From: Terrimesophilobacter sp963702165
GTDB taxonomy: Bacteria > Actinomycetota > Actinomycetes > Actinomycetales > Microbacteriaceae
Length of the DNA stretch: 64,000 bases
Assembly (NCBI GenBank): GCA_963702165.1
Contig: OY969722.1
Coordinates: 1,364,001-1,428,000 of the forward strand
Direction: 5' to 3'
Part shown: one piece after another, positions 35,229 to 44,650 of the stretch
Position numbering within the stretch: position 1 is the first letter of the stretch
Layout: the number at the start of each line of letters is the position of its first letter
Translations under genes and position numbers: made by a program
Notes under the pieces: model-generated
What the model saw: the letters and a program-made list of their open reading frames with translations, nothing else
Databases searched by the model: none
What the model was told of the DNA's origin: nothing

Positions 35229-36047
35229 TCAGGTTACGTCGCGCCGCCAGGTCGTGAAGTACCCGACCACGGTTGTCAGCAGTGCGATGCCGAGCAGCAC
35301 CAGCCCGCCTTGCCACCATTCGAGCGGTGTCGCCGTGCCCATGCCGATCGCGCCGTAGAAGCTGGCGCCGACCAGGGCGTCGCTCGCCGCACCCGGCAGG
35401 AACCGGCCGACCTCTCCCGCCCATTCCCAGACGCCCGCTGCCGTGCGCAGGATGGGCTCGACGAACTGGGTGAAGGCGATGACCACGACGATCGCTGCGA
35501 CCTGGCTGGGAATCAACGCGCCGAGACCCACGCCGATGATCGCCCACAGCGCCATCGCGATGACGGCGCGTCCGGCGAGCGCCCAGTTGTCGCTGTTCGC
35601 GAGCCCGAGGTCGAAGCCGCCGATCGCGAGCATCGCCGCGCCGAGGCCGATCGAGGCGATGAGCGCGATGACGCCGAAGAGGGCGCCGAATCCGCCGAGC
35701 GCGACGATCTTGCCTGTGAGCACCGCGCCGCGCTTCGGCGTGGCGAGGAACGTCGGCGTCAGCGTCTGGTGACGGATTTCGGATGTCGTGGCGAGCGCTC
35801 CCAGGATGACCGGGAAGACGTAGCCGATCGAGGTCGCGACGCTGTACACGATCGGGGGCAGCATCGCATCCGGGATAGCGGGAGTCTGGCCGGTCTCGCC
35901 GAGCGCCTCGCCGAGGCCGCCGAAGACCAGGCCGATGATGCTCGCGGTGAATCCGACGTAGATGAACATGACCAGTGCCAGGACCCACCACAGGCGGGTG
36001 CTGGTCAGCTTGAGCGCCTCAGCGCCGATTGCCCTCACGGTGTTCAT
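35229..36047 (-). CDS. ABC-2 type transporter permease
   Basis: 272-residue permease with six membrane helices, for example WWVLALVMFIYVGFTASIIGLVF and GGLVLLGIALLTTVVGYFTTW. The N-terminus MNTVRAIGAEALKLTSTRLWW is typical of permeases paired with NatA/BcrA-like ATPases. It overlaps the ATPase stop by four bases. Together they form a two-component exporter of unknown substrate. Confidence 0.88.
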   Translation of the reverse strand: MNTVRAIGAEALKLTSTRLWWVLALVMFIYVGFTASIIGLVFGGLGEALGETGQTPAIPDAMLPPIVYSVATSIGYVFPVILGALATTSEIRHQTLTPTFLATPKRGAVLTGKIVALGGFGALFGVIALIASIGLGAAMLAIGGFDLGLANSDNWALAGRAVIAMALWAIIGVGLGALIPSQVAAIVVVIAFTQFVEPILRTAAGVWEWAGEVGRFLPGAASDALVGASFYGAIGMGTATPLEWWQGGLVLLGIALLTTVVGYFTTWRRDVT

Positions 36048-36958
36048 GCGTTCTCCCCCGATCCGCCAAGTCCTGTGTCGCCGACGATCTCGAGGAACGC
36101 CGCCTCGAGCCGGTTGGTCTCCGCGGCCAGTTGGCTGAGCGGCACGCCGGCGCGGTGTGCTATCGCGCCGACCTCCGCCGAGCTGAGCCCGGCGACGGTG
36201 AGTGCGCCACCGGCGGCGCTCACGTCCGCGCCCGCCTGCACGAGCGCCGCCTCGAGGGCTGCCCGGTCTGGGGCATCGACGACCACCCGCGCGCCGGTGT
36301 CGAGACCGGCGAGGGTGCCCTCATACATGAGCCGACCGCGCGAGATGATCACCAGGCGGTCGACGCTCTGCTGCACCTCGCTCAGCAGGTGCGACGAGAC
36401 GAGGACGGTGCGCCCCTGCCCCGCCATCTCCCGCATGAAGGTTCGGATCCAGCGGATGCCCTCGGGGTCGAGACCGTTGACCGGCTCATCGAGCACGAGC
36501 ACGCTGGGGTCACCGAGCAGCGCGAACGCGAGGCCGAGCCGCTGGCGCATGCCGAGCGAGTAGCCGCCGACGCGTCGGTCGGCGAAGGTCTCCAGCCCGA
36601 CCAGGCGCAGGGCTTCGTCGACGCGCGACTTCTTGATGCCCGCGGCCGCGGCGTAGACGGCGAGGTGGCCGCGTGCGCTTCGTCCCGGGTGGAAGCTCGC
36701 GGCCTCGAGCGCGGTGCCGACCGTCTCGAAGGGAGCCTTGAGGTCGCGATAGGCGACCCCGCCGAAGGTTGCAGTTCCTGAGGTCGGTCGCACGAGCCCG
36801 AGCAGCATCCGGAGTGTCGTCGTCTTCCCGGCGCCGTTCGGCCCCAGGAAACCGGTCACTTGACCGGGCTCGACGGTGAAACTGAGGTCACTCACGGCCT
36901 GCACCGACCCGAAGCTCTTGGTGAGCCCCCGGAATTCGATAGTTGTGCTAGTTGCCAT
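36044..36958 (-). CDS. ABC-2 type transporter ATPase
   Basis: 304-residue ATPase. Walker A GPNGAGKT is at residues 39-46, the signature is YSLGMRQRLGLAFALLG and Walker B is VLVLDEPVNGLDPEGIRW. SLGMRQRLG marks the bacitracin/lantibiotic-immunity-like group. ATG at 36958 lies 17 bases after the ung stop. CATACT six bases before the ATG could permit a leaderless start, or the gene may simply be cotranscribed with ung. Confidence 0.9.
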   Translation of the reverse strand: MATSTTIEFRGLTKSFGSVQAVSDLSFTVEPGQVTGFLGPNGAGKTTTLRMLLGLVRPTSGTATFGGVAYRDLKAPFETVGTALEAASFHPGRSARGHLAVYAAAAGIKKSRVDEALRLVGLETFADRRVGGYSLGMRQRLGLAFALLGDPSVLVLDEPVNGLDPEGIRWIRTFMREMAGQGRTVLVSSHLLSEVQQSVDRLVIISRGRLMYEGTLAGLDTGARVVVDAPDRAALEAALVQAGADVSAAGGALTVAGLSSAEVGAIAHRAGVPLSQLAAETNRLEAAFLEIVGDTGLGGSGENA

Positions 36959-36975
36959 AGAACAAGTATGTCGGA

Positions 36976-37659
36976 TTATCGAGCAATCCGCCAATCGACC
37001 GGACTGGCTCCTTGAGCGAGCAGCAACTCATTGGCGCGACTGAACGGACGCGACCCGAAGAAGCCGCCACTCGCCGACAGAGGGCTGGGGTGCACCGATT
37101 CGATGAGCGGCGTCGTTCCGAGTAACGGTGCGAGCATACGGGCATCCCTGCCCCACAGGATGGCGACGAGCGCAGAGTTTCTCGCAACCAGTGCGCGAAT
37201 CGCGAGCGCGGTGAGCTCCTCCCAGCCTCGACCCCGGTGGGCGCCCGAAAGTCCGGGCCGGACGGTGAGCACGCGGTTGAGCAGCATGACCCCGCTCTCG
37301 GCCCACGCGCTGAGGTCGCCGTGCTCCGGGGTTTCGATTCCGAGGTCTTCCCGCAGTTCCCGATAGATGTTCTGCAGGCTGCGCGGAAGCGGCCGCACCT
37401 CGCGATCGACAGCGAAGGCCAGGCCGATCGGGTGGCCGGGAGTCGGGTACGGGTCCTGGCCGACGATGAGCACCCTGACGTCCGCGAGCGGGTAGCTGAA
37501 CGCGCGAAACACATTCTCTTCCGCGGGCAGGTAGCCTCGACCGGCCGCCACCTCGGCGCGCAGGAACTCCTGCAGGTCCCGGATGCGATCGCCCGCCGGT
37601 TCCAGCGCGGCAGCCCAGCCGGGATCCACCAGCTCGTGCAGCGGTACCCGCGATGCCAT
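36976..37659 (-). CDS. ung: Uracil-DNA glycosylase
   Basis: 227-residue base-excision repair enzyme that removes uracil from DNA. The water-activating motif is VGQDPYPTPGH with catalytic D69, the form usual in actinobacteria. The DNA-intercalation motif HPSPLSAS with the catalytic histidine is near the C-terminus. ATG at 37659 gives the standard family-1 length; an in-frame extension would overlap the divergent MFS gene. Confidence 0.95.
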   Translation of the reverse strand: MASRVPLHELVDPGWAAALEPAGDRIRDLQEFLRAEVAAGRGYLPAEENVFRAFSYPLADVRVLIVGQDPYPTPGHPIGLAFAVDREVRPLPRSLQNIYRELREDLGIETPEHGDLSAWAESGVMLLNRVLTVRPGLSGAHRGRGWEELTALAIRALVARNSALVAILWGRDARMLAPLLGTTPLIESVHPSPLSASGGFFGSRPFSRANELLLAQGASPVDWRIAR

Positions 37660-37680
37660 GCTCGAAAGCCTATTAGCCGC

Positions 37681-37707
37681 TTGCGATACCACCCGCGGCG
37701 CTAGCAT
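37681..37707 (+). promoter_or_regulatory. Probable promoter of the MFS exporter gene
   Basis: TTGCGA (37681-37686) and TAGCAT (37702-37707) are separated by 15 bases. TAGCAT ends six bases before the ATG at 37714 and no ribosome-binding site is present, so the transcript is likely leaderless. Confidence 0.45.
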
Positions 37708-37713
37708 CCGTAC

Positions 37714-39213
37714 ATGACGAGTGCACTCCGCGGCAGCGCTGCCGCCGTCACCGCTGGCCTCATCGGCTTCCTGTTCCTGGTCGAGTTCGTCAGCGGCTTC
37801 CTGCAGGGCTTCTACGTACCGCTCATCCCCGACCTGGTGCGCTACCTCGACATCGCCGATGCGGACTTCAACATCTTCGAGGGCGCGCAGCTGCTGCTGT
37901 CCGCGCTCGTCGTCCCGGTGCTCGCCAAGCTCGGCGACATGTACGGGCACAAGCGCATCCTGCTGATCTCGACCGCGCTGACCGCGGGAGCGACCTGGTG
38001 GCTCGCGTTCGCCGGTGACTTCACCAGCTTCCTCATCGCGTTCACGCTGCAGGGCTTCTACGTGGTCTGGCTGCCGCTCGAGATCGCGCTCATCTTCGAC
38101 AAGGGCCGCCGATCGGGACACGCAGCGTCCGCGACGCGGAAGGCGGCTGCTCTGCTGATCGTCGGCCTCGAGGCGGGGGCGATCGCCGGCGCGCTCGGCG
38201 GCTCAGCGGTGTTCGGCGCGTTCGGCGGCGAGGAACTGCTCGCGCAGGCGATGGTGCCGACGCTCATGGTGCCGGCCGTCGCGGTGACCATCGCGTTCTT
38301 CGTCATCCTGTTCGGGGTTCCCGAGTCGGAGCCGCTGCCCGGCCGCACCCTCGACTGGGTCGGCTTCTCGATGCTCTCGATCGGCCTGCTGCTCATCACC
38401 TCCGGCCTCACCTTCGTCAAGTTCAACGGCCCCGAGGCACTCTGGGCGTGGGGCATCATCCTGCTCGGGCTGCTCAGCTTCATCCCGTTCGTGCGCTTCG
38501 AGCTGCGACAGAGCGACCCGGCGATCGACATCCGGGTGCTCAGGCAGCCGAACATGTGGCCGGTGCAGCTCACCGCGTTCCTCATCGGCATCAGCCTGCT
38601 CGGGGCGCAAGCGCCGCTGGCGACGTTCGCCGGCACCGATCCGGAGGTCCACGGTTACGGGCTTGGGCTTGCGGCGGGCTCGATCTCGATCCTCATCGGC
38701 GTCTATCTCATCTCGATGATCATCGGTGCGCTCGCGTTCCCCATCGTGTCCCGGATGCTGTCACCTCGCACCGCGCTCATCATCGCCGCCTTCCTGGTCG
38801 GAACCGGCTACCTGCTCTTCATCCCGTTCCACGCTGAGACCTGGCAGGTGTTCATGAATATGTTCATCGCGGGAACCGGCTCCGGCGTGCTGATGGGGGC
38901 GATGCCGGCCGCAGCCGCGGCGGCCGCACCACGCGGACAGACCGGCATCGCATCCGCCCTCACCAATACGACCAAGACCATCGGCGGCTCTTTCGCATCC
39001 AGCGTGTTCGCGATCGTGCTCGCGATCGGGGCGGTGCAGGTCGCCGGGCACACCGCGGGCAGCCTGTTCGGCTACCACCTGGTGTGGATCATCTGCGGTG
39101 CGGGCGCGGTCCTGGCGGCGATCCTGCTCTTCGTGGTGCCGAAGCAGGCGTTCGCCGACACCGCGGACGACACAGCGGACGCCGCGATCGAACCAGCAAC
39201 GGAAGGCGCATGA
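37714..39213 (+). CDS. MFS transporter, 14-helix DHA2-like
   Basis: 499-residue major facilitator with about 14 hydrophobic helices, the size of the EmrB/QacA drug:H+ antiporter group. Landmarks are the N-terminal FLFLVEFVSGFLQGFYVPLIP, the loop-2/3 motif GDMYGHKRILLIS and a motif-C-like GLEAGAIAGALGG. The next gene overlaps its stop by four bases. Because that neighbour is an M20 amidohydrolase, this carrier could move the hydrolase's substrate or product rather than a drug. Confidence 0.85.
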   Translation: MTSALRGSAAAVTAGLIGFLFLVEFVSGFLQGFYVPLIPDLVRYLDIADADFNIFEGAQLLLSALVVPVLAKLGDMYGHKRILLISTALTAGATWWLAFAGDFTSFLIAFTLQGFYVVWLPLEIALIFDKGRRSGHAASATRKAAALLIVGLEAGAIAGALGGSAVFGAFGGEELLAQAMVPTLMVPAVAVTIAFFVILFGVPESEPLPGRTLDWVGFSMLSIGLLLITSGLTFVKFNGPEALWAWGIILLGLLSFIPFVRFELRQSDPAIDIRVLRQPNMWPVQLTAFLIGISLLGAQAPLATFAGTDPEVHGYGLGLAAGSISILIGVYLISMIIGALAFPIVSRMLSPRTALIIAAFLVGTGYLLFIPFHAETWQVFMNMFIAGTGSGVLMGAMPAAAAAAAPRGQTGIASALTNTTKTIGGSFASSVFAIVLAIGAVQVAGHTAGSLFGYHLVWIICGAGAVLAAILLFVVPKQAFADTADDTADAAIEPATEGA

Positions 39214-40451
39214 GCATGCAGTATCACGAGTTGGCGACCGAGGCCGCAGGCTACCTGCCGGAGCTGCAATCGGTGCGCCGCGACATCCACCGCCGGCCCG
39301 AGCTCGGGCTGCAGACACCCCGGACGCTCGAGCGTGTGTTCGCGTCGATCGAGGGGCTGCCGATCGAGATCACGCGATCGGAGACGATGACCGCTGCGGT
39401 GGTCCGCATCCGCGGGGCACATCCAGGACCCTCGGTCGTGCTGCGTGCCGACCTCGACGCGCTCCCGCTCACCGAGAACACGGGTCTCGACTACGCATCC
39501 GAGATCCCCGGTCTGATGCACGCCTGCGGCCACGACCTGCACGCCGCCATCGCGGTCGGTGCGATCCACCTGCTCGCCACCCACCGCGACCAGCTCGCGG
39601 GCGAAGTGCTGTTCCTGCTGCAACCGGGCGAGGAGGGCTATCGCGGGGCGAATCGGATGCTCGAGGAGGGCGCGCTGGAGTTGGCGAGCGGCGACCTGGT
39701 CGGCGCGTATGCCCTGCACGTCACGACCGCGTACCCGCTCGGGTACTTCACCACGCGTCCCGGAACCGGGATGGCGGGGGCGGCAACCCTGAAGGTCACG
39801 GTGCACGGCCGCGGCGGCCACGGTTCTGCACCGCACCGAGCGCTTGACCCCAACCAGGTGGTGGCCGAGATCGTCGTCGGCCTGCAGACCCTGGTCACCC
39901 GCCGCTTCGACATTTTCGACCCGGTGGTGGTCACCGTCGGCTGGCTGTCCGGGGGCGAGCCGGGCGCATCCAACGTGATCCCGGAATCGGCGGAGTTCGG
40001 CGCGACGGTCCGCACGTTCTCGGCCGAGACGGCCGGCGTCATCGAGCAGCGCCTGACGAACCTCGTCACCGGCATCGCAACCGCGCACGGCCTGGTGGCC
40101 GACGTCGACTTCGCGACCGTGACCGACCCGCTGATCAACAGCGAACAGCACGCCGACCTCGCCGCCCGGGTTGCGCGGGAGATGTTCGGCGAGAACCGCT
40201 TCGTGACCATGCCGACACCGATCGCCGGTGCGGAGGATTTCGCCGCGATCCTGCAGGCCGTCCCCGGGGCGTTCGTCTTCGTGGGTGCCTGCCCGCCGGA
40301 ACTCGACCCGGCCACTGCGCCCTACAACCACTCCGACCTGGCGCTCTTCGACGACAGCGTGCTGCCGGACGCATCGGCCTATCTCGCCGCGCTCGCTTTC
40401 GCGCGGCTTGACGAGGTCGCCTACGGCACCGTCGTCAGATCATCGGACTAG
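39210..40451 (+). CDS. M20D-family amidohydrolase (hippurate hydrolase/AmhX-like)
   Basis: 413-residue dizinc (or dimanganese) peptidase-family amidohydrolase, which cleaves N-acyl amino acids or amino-acid conjugates. Metal ligands are visible in MHACGHDLHAA (Cys, His, His) and in PGEEGYRGANRMLEEGAL, with a C-terminal ligand in YNHSDLALFDD. The dimerisation (lid) domain starts at about residue 187 with GRGGHGSAPHRALDP. The ATG overlaps the MFS stop, and GGAAGG lies just upstream. A specific substrate cannot be named. Confidence 0.88.
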   Translation: MSMQYHELATEAAGYLPELQSVRRDIHRRPELGLQTPRTLERVFASIEGLPIEITRSETMTAAVVRIRGAHPGPSVVLRADLDALPLTENTGLDYASEIPGLMHACGHDLHAAIAVGAIHLLATHRDQLAGEVLFLLQPGEEGYRGANRMLEEGALELASGDLVGAYALHVTTAYPLGYFTTRPGTGMAGAATLKVTVHGRGGHGSAPHRALDPNQVVAEIVVGLQTLVTRRFDIFDPVVVTVGWLSGGEPGASNVIPESAEFGATVRTFSAETAGVIEQRLTNLVTGIATAHGLVADVDFATVTDPLINSEQHADLAARVAREMFGENRFVTMPTPIAGAEDFAAILQAVPGAFVFVGACPPELDPATAPYNHSDLALFDDSVLPDASAYLAALAFARLDEVAYGTVVRSSD

Positions 40452-41151
40452 GCGACCCGGCCTCAGCTCGCGACTTCGCCTCAGCGCGTTCCTTGATGCC
40501 CAGCAGCAGCTTGCGCTCCATCAGGTACTGACCCGGTTCGACGAACCCGCGCACTGCCGCGGCGATCATCGGCGAGGAGTACGCGACGCGCGTGCGAGTG
40601 ATCAGCCGGGTGGAGGTCTCCCCGACCGGCCTCAGCACGAACGTCCACGACACGTCGATTGGGTCATCCGGCCGCATGCCCGTCGCGCCGACGAACTTGC
40701 CGGTGGACGCGTCCATGGTGCCGCCGAGGGACAGCACGGAGCCCGCTTCGAGCATCCGCACCGGGATCCCGTCGTTGTTCTCGCCCCACGGGATCACGTC
40801 ACCGACGCTCAACTGCTGGAACTCCGGCAGGATCCGGCGTGACCGCTCCGGGTCGTGGTCGTGGGCGGCCTTCTCGCTCTGATCGAACGAGTAGAAACCG
40901 GCCCGACCGTATCCCATCTGCACTAGCCAGGGCCACACCTCATCCGGTGTCGCGTGGATCGTGACCGCGCGGGTCGAGTGCATCTTCGGATGCTGGACGA
41001 AGTCGTCCCCGGGAAGGTCCGCGAACACCTCCGAGTCGTCACTGCCCCAGCGCAACTGCTTCGGGCGTAGTAATCGCGCGTAAGCGACCACTGCGATGAC
41101 GGGGACGGCTACGACTGCGATCGCCTTTGCGACCGTCGACGAACCACTCAT
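40435..41151 (-). CDS. SRPBCC-like membrane-anchored protein
   Basis: About 238 residues. An N-terminal hydrophobic helix (AKAIAVVAVPVIAVVAYA, about 7-25) likely anchors it. It is followed by a polyketide-cyclase/SRPBCC-like lipid-binding domain with STRAVTIHATPDEVWPWLVQMGYGRAGFYSFD. That WPWLVQMGxxRAGxYSYD pattern is common in such proteins. ATG at 41151 is preferred for its AGG site; 41163 is an alternative. The 3' end overlaps the convergent amidohydrolase gene by 17 bases. The ligand is unknown. Confidence 0.75.
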   Translation of the reverse strand: MSGSSTVAKAIAVVAVPVIAVVAYARLLRPKQLRWGSDDSEVFADLPGDDFVQHPKMHSTRAVTIHATPDEVWPWLVQMGYGRAGFYSFDQSEKAAHDHDPERSRRILPEFQQLSVGDVIPWGENNDGIPVRMLEAGSVLSLGGTMDASTGKFVGATGMRPDDPIDVSWTFVLRPVGETSTRLITRTRVAYSSPMIAAAVRGFVEPGQYLMERKLLLGIKERAEAKSRAEAGSPSPMI

Positions 41152-41218
41152 GAGAGACCTCATTTCGCCGTTTCGCGCAACACCATACGCTCCGCCCCTG
41201 CGGTGCGACTAGAGATCG

Positions 41219-41992
41219 TCAGATTTTGGGGGTAAGCGGTCGGCGGGTCACGTTGTGCGCGGCGGCCTGCGCGACCGGTCGCACCATGATCAGGTCGAGG
41301 TTCACGTGGCCTGGCAGCTCGAGCGCGTGCACGATCAGCTCGGCGATATCGTCGGCGACGAGCGGGTTCTCAACGCCCGCGTAGACGGCCTCCGCCTTCG
41401 CCTGGTCTCCCCCGACGCGGTTGAGGGCGAACTCGTCGGTCTTGACCATGCCCGGCGCGATCTCAACGACACGGATCGGCTCGCCAGCCAGCTCCAGACG
41501 AAGCACCGCGGACAGGGCGTGCTCCGCGTGCTTCGCGCCGTTGTACCCGCCGCCGCCCGGGTACGGTTCGTGTCCGGCAACCGAGGTCACCGTCAGGATG
41601 TCGGCGTGGCCGGATTCGGCCGCCGCGCTTCGGAGCAGCGGGAGCAGCGCGCTCACCACGCGTTGCACCGCGATCACGTTGACCTCGAACATTCGGGCCC
41701 AGTCGTCCGGATCGGCGCCCTCGATCGCATCGGCGCCGAACGCGCCCCCCGCGTTGTTGACGAGCGAGTGCACAGGGCCGCTGGAGGCCAGGTAGTCGCG
41801 CAGTGCCTCCACTTGCGACTGGTCGGTGAGGTCGGCGACGAAGATGTCAGCGCCGGTCTCGGCAGCGAGCGCCTCGAGCCGATCCGAGCGCCGAGCGACG
41901 CCGACGACATCCCAGCCTCGGGCGCGGAACAGCCTGACCGTGGCGGCGCCAATGCCAGAACTTGCTCCCGTGACCACCACTCGCCGTGCCAT
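41219..41992 (-). CDS. Short-chain dehydrogenase/reductase
   Basis: 257-residue NAD(P)-dependent classical SDR. The cofactor motif TGASSGIG is at residues 8-15, the structural NNAGG follows, and the catalytic YxxxK reads YNGAK. The C-terminus GHVNLDLIMVRPVAQAA resembles the serine/3-hydroxy acid dehydrogenase (YdfG-like) group. ATG at 41992 starts right before the Rossmann strand, while the longer in-frame reading would overlap the divergent gene's promoter. The substrate is uncertain. Confidence 0.9.
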   Translation of the reverse strand: MARRVVVTGASSGIGAATVRLFRARGWDVVGVARRSDRLEALAAETGADIFVADLTDQSQVEALRDYLASSGPVHSLVNNAGGAFGADAIEGADPDDWARMFEVNVIAVQRVVSALLPLLRSAAAESGHADILTVTSVAGHEPYPGGGGYNGAKHAEHALSAVLRLELAGEPIRVVEIAPGMVKTDEFALNRVGGDQAKAEAVYAGVENPLVADDIAELIVHALELPGHVNLDLIMVRPVAQAAAHNVTRRPLTPKI

Positions 41993-42069
41993 ACTGCCGC
42001 CCTTCGAACCACCGATGTGGGGCCCCAGTCTGCCAGTTATCGCGAAACCGGGCATGTTAGGCATGAGGT

Positions 42070-43185
42070 GTGACCGACACTGGGGCAGCGCCTGTCCGCA
42101 AGCGCCGCGTGCCGTTCTGGGACAACGCCCGCTTCATCTGCGTGACGCTCGTCGTGATAGGCCACGCCATCCAGCGGCTCACGGTCGATTCAGATCCGGC
42201 GAACGTCGCCTACCTGTTCATCTACTCGTTCCACATGCCCGCGTTCGCGATCATCAGCGGGTACTTCTCCAAGGCGGACCCGCCCAACAGGCGCGCGATG
42301 CTGCGCATCATCACCGACATCCTGATCCCCTACCTGATCATGGAGTCGGTCTGGTCGCTCGTGCAGTTCGTGGTCGAGGGCAGGAGCGACTTCAACCCGT
42401 CGACGCCGTCCTGGACGCTGTGGTTCCTGCTCGCGCTCGGCATCTTCCGCGTGATCCTGCCCTACCTTGCGCTGCTGCGCTGGCCGCTCATCATCTCGGT
42501 CATCGCATCCGTCGGCGTCGGCTACTTCGCCAATGTCGACAGCACGTTCTCGCTGTCCCGCGCGATCGGCCTCCTGCCGTTCTTCGTGCTCGGCTGGCGG
42601 GCGCGCGAGTGGGGAATCGCCGACCGCTGGCTGCGGGCGGAGCGGATGTTCTGGATGCGAGTCGCCGCGGTCGCGGTGCTCGCTGCCTGGGCGACCGTGC
42701 TCACGGTCTACATCGACGTATGGCGGCAGTTCGAACTCCGCCGGTGGTTCTTCTACAACGACGGCTACCAGAAGCTGGGCGAGGACGAGTGGTGGGCCGG
42801 CCTCATCCGGCTGGCGGTCATCCTGCTGGCGGTGGTGCTGTGCGCCGCCTTCCTCACCCTGATCCCCCGACGAGCCAGCTGGCTGACCCCCCTCGGTCAG
42901 GGCACCATGTACGTCTACCTGCTGCATAGCTTCCTGCTCTACCCCTTGCGCCAATCCGGACTGCTGACCATCGGCTACCCCTCGGGCAGCCTGCTGGTGC
43001 TCATGGTGCTGGCCGGGATCGCGATCTCGATCGTGCTTGCGAGCCCGCCGGTGCGAAGGCTGTTCCGTCCGGTCATCGAGCCCAAGCCGAAGTGGCTCTT
43101 CAGGGCCTTCGACGATGTGCCGACCGGGCATTCACGAACCGACCCGACCGGGTCACGACGAGATCGCCCAGCCCCGCGCCGCTGA
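42070..43185 (+). CDS. Integral membrane acyltransferase (fucose 4-O-acetylase-like, acyltransferase 3)
   Basis: 371-residue protein with about ten membrane helices. The N-terminus VPFWDNARFICVTLVVIGHAI carries the catalytic-type histidine of acyltransferase family 3, and FHMPAFAIISGYFSK is the second hallmark. This branch (COG3594-like) acetylates cell-surface sugars. A positively charged C-terminal tail (SRRDRPAPRR) follows the last helix. It starts with GTG. A GC hairpin spans its stop codon. Confidence 0.85.
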   Translation: MTDTGAAPVRKRRVPFWDNARFICVTLVVIGHAIQRLTVDSDPANVAYLFIYSFHMPAFAIISGYFSKADPPNRRAMLRIITDILIPYLIMESVWSLVQFVVEGRSDFNPSTPSWTLWFLLALGIFRVILPYLALLRWPLIISVIASVGVGYFANVDSTFSLSRAIGLLPFFVLGWRAREWGIADRWLRAERMFWMRVAAVAVLAAWATVLTVYIDVWRQFELRRWFFYNDGYQKLGEDEWWAGLIRLAVILLAVVLCAAFLTLIPRRASWLTPLGQGTMYVYLLHSFLLYPLRQSGLLTIGYPSGSLLVLMVLAGIAISIVLASPPVRRLFRPVIEPKPKWLFRAFDDVPTGHSRTDPTGSRRDRPAPRR

Positions 43186-43197
43186 TTCATGCGGCGC
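43176..43197 (+). terminator. GC-rich hairpin at the end of the acyltransferase gene
   Basis: GCGCCGC (43176-43182) pairs with GCGGCGC (43191-43197) around an 8-base loop that contains the TGA stop codon. There is no U-tract. It probably ends the transcript before the metY promoter. Confidence 0.5.
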
Positions 43198-43228
43198 CGC
43201 CAAAAGTTACGGCATGTTGCGGGTTCCC

Positions 43229-43257
43229 TTGTCGGCTTCAGGTGTGGTTCTTAGGCT
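43229..43257 (+). promoter_or_regulatory. Probable sigma-70-type promoter of metY
   Basis: TTGTCG (43229-43234) and TAGGCT (43252-43257) are separated by 17 bases. The start would lie about 40 bases before the metY ATG. No riboswitch-like structure (for example SAM) is recognisable in the leader. Confidence 0.5.
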
Positions 43258-43302
43258 CAACCAACCGCACGAATCGCCCCGTGAACCACCAAGGAGTTCC
43301 CC

Positions 43303-44622
43303 ATGACTGACACCGCGAACTGGAAGTTCGAGACCAAGCAGATCCACTCCGGTGCCGCACCGGACCCGGTAACCAACGCGCGGGCAACCCCGATCTACCA
43401 GACGACCGCGTACGTCTTCAACAGCTCCGAGCACGCGCAGAACCTGTTCGCGCTCGCCGAGTTCGGCAACATCTACACCCGCATCCAGAACCCGACCCAG
43501 GATGTGGCCGAGCAGCGCCTTGCGGCCCTCGAGGGCGGCACCGCTGCGCTGCTGCTGTCCTCCGGACAGTCAGCGACGACCTATGCGGTGCTGAACATCG
43601 CGCAGGCGGGCGACCACATCGTCTCGTCGTCGACGATCTATGGCGGCACCTACAACCTGTTCAAGTACACGCTCGCGAAGCTCGGCATCGAGACGACCTT
43701 CGTCGAGGACCAGGATGACCCGGAGCAGTGGCGTCGGGCTGTGCGTCCGAACACGAAGCTGTTCTTCGGCGAGACGATCGGCAACCCGAAGATCAACATC
43801 CTGGACATCTCGGCTGTCGCCGACGTCGCACACGAGGCCGGCGTGCCCCTGATCGTCGACAACACGATCGCGACGCCGTTCCTCATCCGCCCGTTCGAGC
43901 ACGGCGCCGACATCGTCGTGCACTCGGCCACCAAGTTCCTCGGCGGCCACGGCACGGTCATCGCCGGCGCCATCGTCGACGGCGGAAAGTTTGAGTGGTC
44001 AAAGCACGTCGACAAGTTCCCGGGCCTCACCGAGCCGGACGAGTCGTACCACGGCGTCAGCTACACCGGCGTGCTGGGCGACCCGATCGCGTACATCATC
44101 AAGGCCCGCGTGCAACTGCTGCGCGACCTCGGTTCGGCGATCTCGCCGCAGAGCGCATGGCAGCTCATTCAGGGCATCGAGACGCTGAGCCTGAGGGTCG
44201 AGCGCCACGTCGCCAACGCGCAGAAGGTAGCCGACTGGCTGGACGCGCGCGACGACGTCGACATCGTCTACTACGCCGGGCTGCCGTCCAGCCCCTGGTA
44301 CGAGGCCGGGCGCAAGTACGCCCCGAATGGACCGGGGGCTGTGCTGTCGTTCGAGCTCAAGGGTGGCGTCGACGCCGGCCGCGCGTTCGTCGACAACCTC
44401 GACCTGTTCAGCCATGTCGCGAACATCGGTGACGTGCGCAGCCTCGTCATCCACCCCGCATCGACGACCCACTCACAGCTCACCCCAGAGCAGCAGCTGA
44501 GCGCCGGCGTCACGCCGGGCCTTGTGCGACTCTCGGTGGGCCTGGAGAACATCGACGACATCCTCGCCGACCTCGAAAAGGGCCTCGCCGCGGCGCGCGG
44601 CGAGGCGGTCAGCGCCGCCTGA
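43303..44622 (+). CDS. metY: O-acetylhomoserine sulfhydrylase (aminocarboxypropyltransferase)
   Basis: 439-residue PLP enzyme of the Cys/Met metabolism family, making homocysteine from O-acetylhomoserine and sulfide. The PLP lysine is K211 in VVHSATKFLGGHG. The N-terminus ETKQIHSGAAPDPVTNARATPIYQT-like and the length above 420 separate it from cystathionine enzymes. AAGGAG lies close before the ATG. metX follows on the same strand, giving a direct-sulfhydrylation pair, although a repeat-bearing 145-base gap separates them. Confidence 0.96.
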   Translation: MTDTANWKFETKQIHSGAAPDPVTNARATPIYQTTAYVFNSSEHAQNLFALAEFGNIYTRIQNPTQDVAEQRLAALEGGTAALLLSSGQSATTYAVLNIAQAGDHIVSSSTIYGGTYNLFKYTLAKLGIETTFVEDQDDPEQWRRAVRPNTKLFFGETIGNPKINILDISAVADVAHEAGVPLIVDNTIATPFLIRPFEHGADIVVHSATKFLGGHGTVIAGAIVDGGKFEWSKHVDKFPGLTEPDESYHGVSYTGVLGDPIAYIIKARVQLLRDLGSAISPQSAWQLIQGIETLSLRVERHVANAQKVADWLDARDDVDIVYYAGLPSSPWYEAGRKYAPNGPGAVLSFELKGGVDAGRAFVDNLDLFSHVANIGDVRSLVIHPASTTHSQLTPEQQLSAGVTPGLVRLSVGLENIDDILADLEKGLAAARGEAVSAA

Positions 44623-44650
44623 CCTGTAGCCGCACGGCGGTGCCGTGCTT

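Noticed and set aside
43198..43302. Possible SAM or other riboswitch before metY
   Set aside because: No recognisable riboswitch core or matching stem arrangement; only a plain promoter and a Shine-Dalgarno site are visible.
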